Origin: an uncultured Acetatifactor sp.
Lineage (GTDB): Bacteria > Bacillota > Clostridia > Lachnospirales > Lachnospiraceae
Direction of reading: 5' to 3'
DNA length: 64,000 nucleotides
Assembly (NCBI GenBank): GCA_947625255.1
Contig: CANQNT010000013.1
Location: forward strand, 1 to 64,000
Under the pieces are notes generated by a model. The model was not told the DNA's origin. It ran no database searches and was given only the letters and a program-made list of their open reading frames with translations. Shown here in pieces: positions 33,677 through 41,708 of the stretch. Position 1 is the stretch's first letter. Each line of letters starts with the position of its first letter. The translations under genes were made by a program, and so were the position numbers.

Positions 33677-36595
33677 ATGAATTTGGAAAATTTAAAGGCT
33701 TATGAATTGATCCGACGTCAGGAGATTCCTGATCTGAATTCGGTGGGAATGATTCTTCATCATCGCAAGACCGGGGCCCGGATCGTGCTGTTGTCCAACG
33801 ATGACGAGAACAAGTGCTTCGCCATCGGATTCCGCACGCCCCCCGAGGATTCCACCGGCGTGCCCCACATTATCGAGCATTCCGTCCTTTGCGGCTCCAA
33901 GAATTTCCCCCTAAAGGATCCGTTTGTGGAGCTGGCCAAGGGTTCTCTGAATACATTTTTAAATGCCATGACCTATCCGGACAAGACGGTGTATCCCGTG
34001 GCGAGCTGCAATGACAAGGATTTCCAGAATCTGATGCACGTTTATCTGGACGCGGTCTTTTATCCCAATATTTACCGGAATGAAAAGATCTTCCAGCAGG
34101 AAGGCTGGCATTATGAGCTGGACAGCCTGGACGGGGAGCTGAAGTATAATGGCGTGGTGTATAATGAGATGAAAGGGGCTTTTTCCTCTCCGGATGATGT
34201 GATGTATCGGGAAATTATGGATTCCCTATACCCGGACAATGCTTATGGCGTGGAGTCCGGCGGGGATCCCGAGGTGATTCCGGAGCTGACCTATGAGCAG
34301 TTTTTGGATTTCCATCGTAGATATTATCACCCGTCGAACAGTTATATTTATCTGTATGGCAATATGGACATGGAAGAGAAGCTGCGCTTTATTGATGAAC
34401 AGTATCTCTCTGCCTTTGACGCGTTGGAGATCGATTCCTCCATTAAGGACCAGGAGCCTTTTCGGGAGCTTCGCCGTTCGGAGAGGGCTTACCCCATCGG
34501 AGACGAAGAGGAGGAGGCGGGAAATGCTTACCTGACCTGGAATGTGTCCGTGGGAAATAATCTGGATCCGGATCTCTATGTGGCGTTCCAGATTCTGGAT
34601 TATGTGATCTGTACCGCTCCCGGCGCGCCCTTAAAACAGGCGCTTGTGGACAAGGGAATCGGTAAAGAAGTATTCAGCAACTATGACAATGGCATCAAGC
34701 AGCCTTTCTTTAGCGTGGTGGCCAAAGGAACGGATGTGGAACGGGAGCGGGAATTCCTGAGCACTATTCGGGAGGTTCTTACCAGGATCACGGAAGAGGG
34801 CATTGATAAAAAAGCGATTCTGGCCGGGATTAATTACTTCGAGTTCCGTTACAGAGAGGCGGATTTTGGCCATATTCCCAAGGGTCTGATGTATGGACTG
34901 CAGATTCTGGACAGTTGGCTGTATGACGATTCCAAGCCCTTTATTCATGTGGCGGCCAATCATACTTATGAAAAAATGCGGAAGTGGGCGGAAACGGATG
35001 CTTTTGAGCAGCTGATCAAAAAGTATCTGTTGAATAATCCCCACAGTACCGTCGTTGTCCTGCGCCCTCAAAAGGGATTGACGGCGCGTAGAGATGCGGC
35101 CCTGAGGGAGAAGCTGGCGGCGAAAAAGGCATCCTTTACCGCAACGCAGCTGCAGGAAATCATTGATCGGGCGGCGGATCTCAAGGCTTTCCAGGATGCC
35201 CAGGACACCAAGGAGAATCTGGAAAAGCTGCCCATGCTTACCCGAGCGGATATGAAAAAGGAAACCGCGCCGATCATCAACGAAGAGTGCAGTCTGGGAG
35301 GCGTGCCCGTCTTGCTGCATGAAATGTTTACCAATCAAATCGGATATCTGCGGCTGGTGTTCCGTCTTGACCGTCTGCCGGAGCGTTTCGTGCCTTATCT
35401 GGGCATTCTGAAGACGGTCATGGGCTATATGAGTACGGAGCATTATTCCTATGGGGATTTGTTTAATGAGAGCAATATCGTTACCGGCGGTATCCTGCCC
35501 GTGGTCAATGTGTATGCCAATGCGCGGGAGTATGGAAAGTTCACGCTGACTTTTGAACTAAAGACCAAGGCCTTGTATCAGAATCTGGGCAAGGCCCTGG
35601 AACTGATGGAGGAGATGCTTCTTGCCAGCGATTATACGGATACGAAGCGTCTGGCGGAGATTCTTGCGGAGACAAAAATGCAGATGTCTTCCAAGATGAT
35701 TTCCGCGGGCCATGTGGTAGCCGTCGGCAGGGCCATGTCGTATTTTAGTCCCGTGGCGGCGGCGCAGGAGCAGCTGTCAGGCTTGCCTCTGTATCGCCTG
35801 ATTTCCGACCTGAGCGCTCATTTTGAAGAGAAGAAAGAAGCTCTGACGGCGACCCTGCAGGAAATGGTGAAGCTGATGTTTCGTCCGGAGAATCTGTTTA
35901 TCGATTATACGGGAACCAAAGAGAGCCTTATGTCCATAGAGGACGCGGTTAAGGCGCTTCCCGGAAAGCTTTATACCGGGGACGCGGAAGAGGGCGGCTA
36001 TGTTCCCGTACTCCTGAAGCGGAATGAGGGTTATATGACTCCCGGACAAGTGCAGTACGTCTGCCGGGCCGGTAATTTTAGTCAGAAAGGACTGCCTTAT
36101 CATGGGGCTTTGCAAGTGCTCCGCACGATGATGGGCTATGAGTATCTTTGGATCAATATCCGGGTCAAAGGCGGCGCTTACGGATGTATGTGTAACTTCG
36201 GCAGAAGCGGAGACTGTTATTTTGTATCTTACCGCGATCCGAACCTTGAGAATACGGTGGAGGTTTATGAAAAGGCTGCCGAGAATATTGCGGCTTTCGA
36301 TGCGGACGAGCGTACCATGACCCAGTATATTATCGGTACCATCAGTGAACTGGATGTACCCATGAATCCCGCGGCCAAGGGTGCTTATGGCCTGAACGCC
36401 TGGATGACGGGGCAGACCTATGAGGATTTTCAGAAGGAAAGAGATGAGCTTTTGGCCGCCCAGCCCGCGGATATCCGTCGCCTGGCCGCCCATATCAGGG
36501 CATTTATGGAGGACGAATGTCTCTGTGTGGTGGGAAGCGCGGAAAAAATTAAGGAACAAGAGAGGCTGTTCCTGAATATTGAGAACTTGTTGTAA
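33677..36595 (+). CDS. M16C (presequence-protease/insulinase-type) zinc metallopeptidase
   Basis: This 972-aa protein carries the inverted zinc motif HIIEH (residues 64-68), with the downstream Glu in the NGVVYNEMKGAFSSP region, and the four-module layout of family M16C (PreP/falcilysin type). GSKNFPLKDPF after the motif is also characteristic. No signal peptide is seen, so it acts in the cytoplasm or associated with it, degrading unfolded peptides. AAAGAAAGGA precedes ATG 33677. The length fits the family. Confidence 0.95.
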   Translation: MNLENLKAYELIRRQEIPDLNSVGMILHHRKTGARIVLLSNDDENKCFAIGFRTPPEDSTGVPHIIEHSVLCGSKNFPLKDPFVELAKGSLNTFLNAMTYPDKTVYPVASCNDKDFQNLMHVYLDAVFYPNIYRNEKIFQQEGWHYELDSLDGELKYNGVVYNEMKGAFSSPDDVMYREIMDSLYPDNAYGVESGGDPEVIPELTYEQFLDFHRRYYHPSNSYIYLYGNMDMEEKLRFIDEQYLSAFDALEIDSSIKDQEPFRELRRSERAYPIGDEEEEAGNAYLTWNVSVGNNLDPDLYVAFQILDYVICTAPGAPLKQALVDKGIGKEVFSNYDNGIKQPFFSVVAKGTDVEREREFLSTIREVLTRITEEGIDKKAILAGINYFEFRYREADFGHIPKGLMYGLQILDSWLYDDSKPFIHVAANHTYEKMRKWAETDAFEQLIKKYLLNNPHSTVVVLRPQKGLTARRDAALREKLAAKKASFTATQLQEIIDRAADLKAFQDAQDTKENLEKLPMLTRADMKKETAPIINEECSLGGVPVLLHEMFTNQIGYLRLVFRLDRLPERFVPYLGILKTVMGYMSTEHYSYGDLFNESNIVTGGILPVVNVYANAREYGKFTLTFELKTKALYQNLGKALELMEEMLLASDYTDTKRLAEILAETKMQMSSKMISAGHVVAVGRAMSYFSPVAAAQEQLSGLPLYRLISDLSAHFEEKKEALTATLQEMVKLMFRPENLFIDYTGTKESLMSIEDAVKALPGKLYTGDAEEGGYVPVLLKRNEGYMTPGQVQYVCRAGNFSQKGLPYHGALQVLRTMMGYEYLWINIRVKGGAYGCMCNFGRSGDCYFVSYRDPNLENTVEVYEKAAENIAAFDADERTMTQYIIGTISELDVPMNPAAKGAYGLNAWMTGQTYEDFQKERDELLAAQPADIRRLAAHIRAFMEDECLCVVGSAEKIKEQERLFLNIENLL

Positions 36596-36665
36596 GAATC
36601 AAAAAGCAGGAAAGAACGGCCCGGGCGGCAATCCCGGGCCATTCTGGACAAAGGGAGGAGGACTT

Positions 36666-37697
36666 ATGAGAAAAAGAGGGTTACATAGGCTATCGGTTGT
36701 TTTGTGCGCGGTGCTGACGGCCGCGCTGCTGACCGGCTGCGGAGGAAGCGACAGTGGAATCTTTGGGGATGCGCTGCAGAAAACCAATACCGCTGATCAA
36801 TTCAGCGCTGAAAGTTTTGGAGGGTACTATGATGAAGCCGTGGATTATGAAGCGGCGGAGGGGACGGTCATGGTGGACGAGAGCGGCAGCGCCAGCGTCA
36901 GGCAGACCGACCGTAAGTTGATCAAAAACGTGGACATGGACGTGGAGACCAAGGAATTCGATACGCTGATGGACCGTCTGTCAGAGCGTATCTCGGAAGT
37001 GGGCGGCTATGTGGAGAGCATGAATGTCTACAATGGCAGCGTCTATAATGAATGGAGAAGCAACAGGAGTGCCCAGATGGTTGTGCGGATTCCGCAGGAT
37101 CGTTTGGATGACTTCCTGAACACAGTCACGGCCCTATGCAACGTGACCAGGCGAAACGAGAAGGAAGTGGACGTAACTCTCACCTATGTGGACTTGGAGA
37201 GCCATAAGGAAGCCTTACAGACGGAGCGGGACCGGCTTATGGAGCTTTTGTCCGCGGCGGAAACGGTAGAGGATATCATTACCATTGAAAGCAGACTTTC
37301 GGAGATCCGTTACCAGATCGAAAGCATGGAGTCCCAACTGCGCACCTACGATAATCAGGTAAATTACAGCACTGTCAATCTGGAGATCGAAGAAGTAAAG
37401 GAATTGACCCCTGTTGAAGAAGAGACTGTTTGGGAGCGGATCTCCGGAGGCTTCGTCAATAGTCTGCAGAATCTGGGACACAATTTGACGGAGCTGTGTA
37501 TCTGGATTCTGGTCAACAGCCCTTATCTTGTCATATGGGCGGCGGTCATTACCGTTTTGGTATTGCTTTGGCGGAGAATTCGGAAGAAGAAGGGAGCCCG
37601 GTTATTTGCAGGGAAAAAGCGGGATTTGAGGACAGGAGTTCCGCCGGTGGATCAGACTTCCCAAAACGGGCAAAAAGGAGCGGACAATCATGAATGA
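36666..37697 (+). CDS. DUF4349 lipoprotein
   Basis: This 343-aa protein starts with a basic N-terminus and lipobox LLTGCG, so it is exported and lipid-anchored. The DUF4349 domain begins near KLIKNVDMDVETKEFDTL and includes a long amphipathic coiled-coil (SHKEALQTERDRLMELL ... IESRLSEIRYQIESM). A C-terminal transmembrane helix (YLVIWAAVITVLVLLW) and basic tail follow. ATG 36666 has AGGGAGGAGG upstream; the frame is open earlier, inside the end of the M16C gene. The stop overlaps the era start by 8 bases, so translation may be coupled. Confidence 0.88.
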   Translation: MRKRGLHRLSVVLCAVLTAALLTGCGGSDSGIFGDALQKTNTADQFSAESFGGYYDEAVDYEAAEGTVMVDESGSASVRQTDRKLIKNVDMDVETKEFDTLMDRLSERISEVGGYVESMNVYNGSVYNEWRSNRSAQMVVRIPQDRLDDFLNTVTALCNVTRRNEKEVDVTLTYVDLESHKEALQTERDRLMELLSAAETVEDIITIESRLSEIRYQIESMESQLRTYDNQVNYSTVNLEIEEVKELTPVEEETVWERISGGFVNSLQNLGHNLTELCIWILVNSPYLVIWAAVITVLVLLWRRIRKKKGARLFAGKKRDLRTGVPPVDQTSQNGQKGADNHE

Positions 37698-38607
37698 GAA
37701 TCCAGCTTTTAAGTCGGGCTTTGTAACGATCATCGGCAGACCCAACGTGGGAAAATCCACGTTGATGAACCGGCTGATCGGACAAAAGATCGCCATTACT
37801 TCTGACAAGCCCCAGACCACCCGCAACCGTATCCAGACGGTGCTGACGCTACCCGAGGGCCAGATCGTGTTCCTGGACACGCCGGGAATCCACAAAGCGA
37901 AGAACAAGTTAGGCGATTACATGGTGGGCGTGGCGGAGCATACCCTGGAAGAGGTGGATGTGATTCTGTGGCTGGTGGAACCGACCGATTATATCGGTGC
38001 GGGCGAACGGCACATTATCGAGCAGCTGAAAAAGGTGAAAACGCCCATCATTTTGGCGATCAATAAAACGGATACTATCAAGAGGGACGAGATTCTGTCC
38101 TTTATTGACACCTATCGGAAAGAACTGGATTTTCAGGAGATCGTGCCGGTTTCCGCCTTGCGGGGGGATAATACGGATGTCCTGGTGCGGTGTATCCTGA
38201 AATATCTTCCTTGCGGGCCGGCTTTATACGACGAGGATACCGTTACCGACCAGCCCATGCGTCAGATCGTGGCCGAACTGATCCGGGAAAAGGCCCTGCG
38301 GCTTTTGGAGGAGGAGATTCCCCATGGCATCGCCGTAACCGTGGAAAGCATGAAATACCGCAAGAAAATATGCGATATTGAAGCGACCATAATCTGTGAA
38401 AAAGAGTCCCATAAGGGCATCATCATCGGAAAAGGCGGCCAGATGCTGAAAAAAATCGGCTCTGCGGCGCGTCCGGAAATGGAGGAAATGTTGGAATGCC
38501 AGGTTAATCTGCAGCTTTGGGTCAAGGTGCGCAGGGATTGGCGGGACAGTGAACTGCTTTTGAAAAACTATGGCTACAATCCGAAAGATATCCGGTCGGG
38601 CGAATAG
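37690..38607 (+). CDS. era: GTPase Era
   Basis: This 305-aa protein has G1 GRPNVGKS (16-23), G3 DTPG, G4 NKTD and G5 SAL, followed by a C-terminal KH RNA-binding domain with the IIIGKGGQMLKKIG signature. Era binds 16S rRNA and supports 30S ribosome maturation at the membrane or in cytosol. It starts inside the end of the DUF4349 gene and is followed by the yqzL-like gene and recO, the usual Firmicutes order. Confidence 0.98.
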   Translation: MNENPAFKSGFVTIIGRPNVGKSTLMNRLIGQKIAITSDKPQTTRNRIQTVLTLPEGQIVFLDTPGIHKAKNKLGDYMVGVAEHTLEEVDVILWLVEPTDYIGAGERHIIEQLKKVKTPIILAINKTDTIKRDEILSFIDTYRKELDFQEIVPVSALRGDNTDVLVRCILKYLPCGPALYDEDTVTDQPMRQIVAELIREKALRLLEEEIPHGIAVTVESMKYRKKICDIEATIICEKESHKGIIIGKGGQMLKKIGSAARPEMEEMLECQVNLQLWVKVRRDWRDSELLLKNYGYNPKDIRSGE

Positions 38608-38690
38608 AAAAGAGAAAATGGCAAACCCTATGATTATACAAAGGACACTCCGGTGTCCTGACAGATGGATGAGAATAGGGAGCGATCAGA

Positions 38691-38884
38691 TGAAATCATT
38701 GAGTTACTGGAAGCAATTCGTAAGTACCGGAAGCATTGAGGATTACTTGGTTTATGTGGAAAAGGAACGGCAGGACCCGAAGCCGGAGAACGGCTTAGAG
38801 GAAGTGGGAGTCAGGCGGAATGCAGGAATATACATGGATAACGGGAATGATACTCAAACAGACCCCTATCGGGGAGTTCGATAG
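38691..38884 (+). CDS. YqzL-like small protein between era and recO
   Basis: A 64-codon frame starting at ATG 38691 reads SYWKQFVSTGSIEDYLVYVE, the tryptophan-phenylalanine then TGSIxxYL pattern seen in the small YqzL protein encoded between era and recO in Bacillus. The position is the same. The end overlaps the start of recO by 65 bases in another frame. Function is unknown. Confidence 0.65.
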
Positions 38885-39470
38885 GCGGGTTTGTCTTTTG
38901 ACTCTGGAAAGGGGGAAGATTTCCGCTTTCGCCAGAGGGGCCCGCAGACAGGGCAGCCGTCTGGCGGCAGCAACCAGCCCCTTTTCCTTTGGGCGTTTCC
39001 GGGTTTACGAGGGCAGAAGCTCCCTGACCATTACGGAAGCGGAGATTCAAAACTATTTTGAAGCCCTGAGGACGGATTATGTGGGGGCTTATTACGGAAT
39101 GTATTTCGCTGAGGTGGTTGATTACTACGGCAGGGAGAACAATGACGAAAGGGAGCTTCTTGGATTGCTGTACCAGTCCATGCGGGCGCTCTGCAGTCCG
39201 GCCCTCCCCAACCGTCTTGTGAAGTGCGTTTTTGAAGTACGGGCCATAGCCGTGGGCGGGGAATATCCGGGCCTGCCGGAGGATCGGGAGTATCAGACTT
39301 CCACCGCCTATGCTCTGCGCCACATTGTATTCAGCCCTCTTGAGAAGCTCTATACTTTTCAGGTGAAAGATGAGGTCCTGGAGGAATTGGAACACATTTG
39401 CGCCTTGTACCGGCAGCGCTTTTGGGATCGGGAAATCAAAAGCCTTGAAATATTAGAAACTCTCTGTTGA
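38820..39470 (+). CDS. recO: DNA repair protein RecO
   Basis: This 216-aa protein has an N-terminal OB-fold (TGMILKQTPIGEFDRRVCLLT, then GARRQGSRLAAATSPFSFGRF, typical of RecO) and a helical C-terminal domain. It is shorter than many RecO proteins (about 240-250 aa) and lacks the C-terminal four-cysteine zinc finger. RecO helps RecF/RecR load RecA on single-stranded DNA. Its start lies inside the yqzL-like gene. Confidence 0.93.
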   Translation: MQEYTWITGMILKQTPIGEFDRRVCLLTLERGKISAFARGARRQGSRLAAATSPFSFGRFRVYEGRSSLTITEAEIQNYFEALRTDYVGAYYGMYFAEVVDYYGRENNDERELLGLLYQSMRALCSPALPNRLVKCVFEVRAIAVGGEYPGLPEDREYQTSTAYALRHIVFSPLEKLYTFQVKDEVLEELEHICALYRQRFWDREIKSLEILETLC

Positions 39471-39543
39471 AAAATTCCGGCGGATTTGATATGATTACAT
39501 ATTGGAAGAAAATAGTAGAGTGACGCATAAAGGAGCATTTGCG

Positions 39544-40161
39544 ATGAGAGGGAGAAAAAAGAAGGCGCTTTTTACAGGTCTGATTTGTCTGTGTATGCTG
39601 TTTTTCGCAGGATGCGGACGCATAGACCCTCCGGAAGAAGTGACTGTTCCTTCCCTGGCGGTATCCGATGACGGCAAGGTGACGCTTTGGCTGGTGGAAC
39701 CTTTCGATCAGGATTATTACCAGGTGGATGAACTGGAAGCCATGGTCGAGGCGGAAATCGTTTCCTATAATCAGCAGTATCAGCCCGCGGGATATCTGGC
39801 CGAATTGTTGGATGTGTCCAGGTCCTCCGAGGGCGACAAGGTTGTGGTTTCGCTTCGTTTTAACAACGCTGAGGCCTATACGGCTTACTCTGGGGCAAAG
39901 CTGTTCTATGGGACGGTCATGGAGGCCAGGCTGGCCGGTTATGGCTTTGACCAGTCGTTTGTATCCGCAAAGGATGGCAAGACGGTCGCCGGGAATGAAA
40001 TCGCGTCCAAGCGGGATCAGCATATTTTGATCGTGGAAAGTGGTGTGCGCATCTACGGCCCGTATAAACCCCGGTATCTGACTGCTGATGCGGCATTGTG
40101 CGAGGATGATGGCGTGGAAGCCTCCCAGACGGGGAAATCTACCTATATCATTATGAAATAA
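39544..40161 (+). CDS. Putative lipoprotein of unknown function
   Basis: This 205-aa protein starts MRGRKKKALFTGLICLCMLF with lipobox FFAGCG, giving a lipid-anchored exported protein. The mature part has no recognised domain; it contains WLVEPFDQDYYQVDELEAMV and ends with a strand-rich region. ATG 39544 follows AAAGGAG at 10 bases, while an upstream in-frame ATG (39502) overlaps probable promoter DNA. It lies 12 bases before glyQS and is probably co-transcribed with it. Confidence 0.8.
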   Translation: MRGRKKKALFTGLICLCMLFFAGCGRIDPPEEVTVPSLAVSDDGKVTLWLVEPFDQDYYQVDELEAMVEAEIVSYNQQYQPAGYLAELLDVSRSSEGDKVVVSLRFNNAEAYTAYSGAKLFYGTVMEARLAGYGFDQSFVSAKDGKTVAGNEIASKRDQHILIVESGVRIYGPYKPRYLTADAALCEDDGVEASQTGKSTYIIMK

Positions 40162-40173
40162 AAGGAGTCATGT

Positions 40174-41562
40174 ATGGAAAAGACATTGGAGAAAATCGTG
40201 GCCTTGTCAAAGGCAAGAGGCTTTATTTATCCGGGATCCGAGATTTACGGAGGCCTTGCCAATACCTGGGATTATGGAAATCTGGGCGTAGAGCTGAAGA
40301 ATAACGTGAAAAAGGCCTGGTGGCAGAAATTTATCACGGAGAATCCATTCAACGTAGGTGTGGACTGTGCGATTCTGATGAATCCCCAGACCTGGGTGGC
40401 CAGCGGACATTTGGGAAGCTTTTCCGATCCTTTGATGGATTGTAAAGAGTGTCATGAGCGTTTCCGCGCGGATAAGCTGATCGAGGATTATTGCGCGGAA
40501 AAGGGCATCGTCCTGGAGGAGAGCGTGGACGGCTGGAGCCAGGAGAAGATGAAGAATTTCATTGAAGAGAACAATGTTCCCTGCCCTTCCTGCGGCAAGC
40601 ATAATTTCACGGATATCCGCCAGTTTAATCTGATGTTCAAGACGTTCCAGGGCGTGACGGAGGATGCGAAGAACACCGTGTATCTTCGTCCGGAGACCGC
40701 CCAGGGCATTTTCGTGAATTTTAAAAACGTACAGAGAACCTCCCGCAAAAAGGTTCCTTTCGGTATCGGCCAGATCGGAAAGTCTTTTCGGAACGAGATC
40801 ACGCCCGGTAATTTCACGTTCCGTACCAGGGAATTTGAGCAGATGGAGTTGGAATTCTTCTGCGAGCCGGATACGGATCTGGAATGGTTCCAGTATTGGA
40901 GAAGCTTTTGTATCGATTGGCTGAAGACCTTGGGTCTGAAAGAAGAGGAGCTGCGTGTCAGGGATCATTCTCCGGAAGAGCTGAGCTTCTATAGTAAGGC
41001 CACCACGGATATCGAATTCCTCTTCCCCTTTGGCTGGGGCGAGCTGTGGGGCATCGCGGACAGGACGGATTACGACCTGAGCCAGCATGCCAGGGTGTCC
41101 GGTGAGGATCTGACCTATTTTGATGATGAAAAGAAGATTCGTTACATCCCTTATGTCATCGAGCCGTCCCTGGGGGCGGACCGTGTGGTTCTGGCTTTCC
41201 TTTGTGCCGCTTACGATGAAGAGGAGCTGGAGGGCGGCGATGTGCGTACCGTCCTGCATTTCCATCCGGCGCTGGCGCCGGTGAAAATCGGCGTGCTGCC
41301 TTTGTCCAAGAAGCTTTCGGAGGGCGCGGAGAAGATCTACACCCGGCTTTGCAGGAAATATAACTGCGAATATGATGACAGAGGAAATATCGGTAAGAGA
41401 TACCGCCGTCAGGACGAAATCGGAACGCCTTTCTGCGTGACTTATGATTTTGACTCCGAGACGGATGGCTGCGTGACAGTCCGTTTCCGTGATTCCATGG
41501 AGCAGGAGCGTGTGGCAATAGCGGATCTGGACGCCTATTTCGCGGAGAAATTCAGTTTTTAA
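40174..41562 (+). CDS. glyQS: Glycyl-tRNA synthetase, one-chain class II type
   Basis: This 462-aa homodimeric enzyme attaches glycine to tRNA-Gly. The class II motifs are clear: motif 1 region [20 protein letters not shown], motif 2 [25 protein letters not shown], and motif 3 [21 protein letters not shown]-terminal anticodon-binding domain ([12 protein letters not shown] ... [16 protein letters not shown]) follows. The single-gene form, rather than GlyQ+GlyS, is usual in Clostridia. No T-box leader fits in the 12-base gap before it. Confidence 0.97.
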   Translation: MEKTLEKIVALSKARGFIYPGSEIYGGLANTWDYGNLGVELKNNVKKAWWQKFITENPFNVGVDCAILMNPQTWVASGHLGSFSDPLMDCKECHERFRADKLIEDYCAEKGIVLEESVDGWSQEKMKNFIEENNVPCPSCGKHNFTDIRQFNLMFKTFQGVTEDAKNTVYLRPETAQGIFVNFKNVQRTSRKKVPFGIGQIGKSFRNEITPGNFTFRTREFEQMELEFFCEPDTDLEWFQYWRSFCIDWLKTLGLKEEELRVRDHSPEELSFYSKATTDIEFLFPFGWGELWGIADRTDYDLSQHARVSGEDLTYFDDEKKIRYIPYVIEPSLGADRVVLAFLCAAYDEEELEGGDVRTVLHFHPALAPVKIGVLPLSKKLSEGAEKIYTRLCRKYNCEYDDRGNIGKRYRRQDEIGTPFCVTYDFDSETDGCVTVRFRDSMEQERVAIADLDAYFAEKFSF

Positions 41563-41708
41563 CCCGGTCGGCCAAAATCGGCAAGCCAGTGGAGAGCAAA
41601 GGACAACAGATACCATGTATGAACGTGGTGAGGGAGGTAAGAGGCGGCGGGAGTGATTCCCCTGCCTTTTGTCTTCTGTGGAGATGTCCGCGGAGAATGG
41701 AGATTTTT

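Noticed and set aside
40207..41616. 469-codon minus-strand frame
   Set aside because: Antisense to glyQS, which has all class II synthetase motifs.
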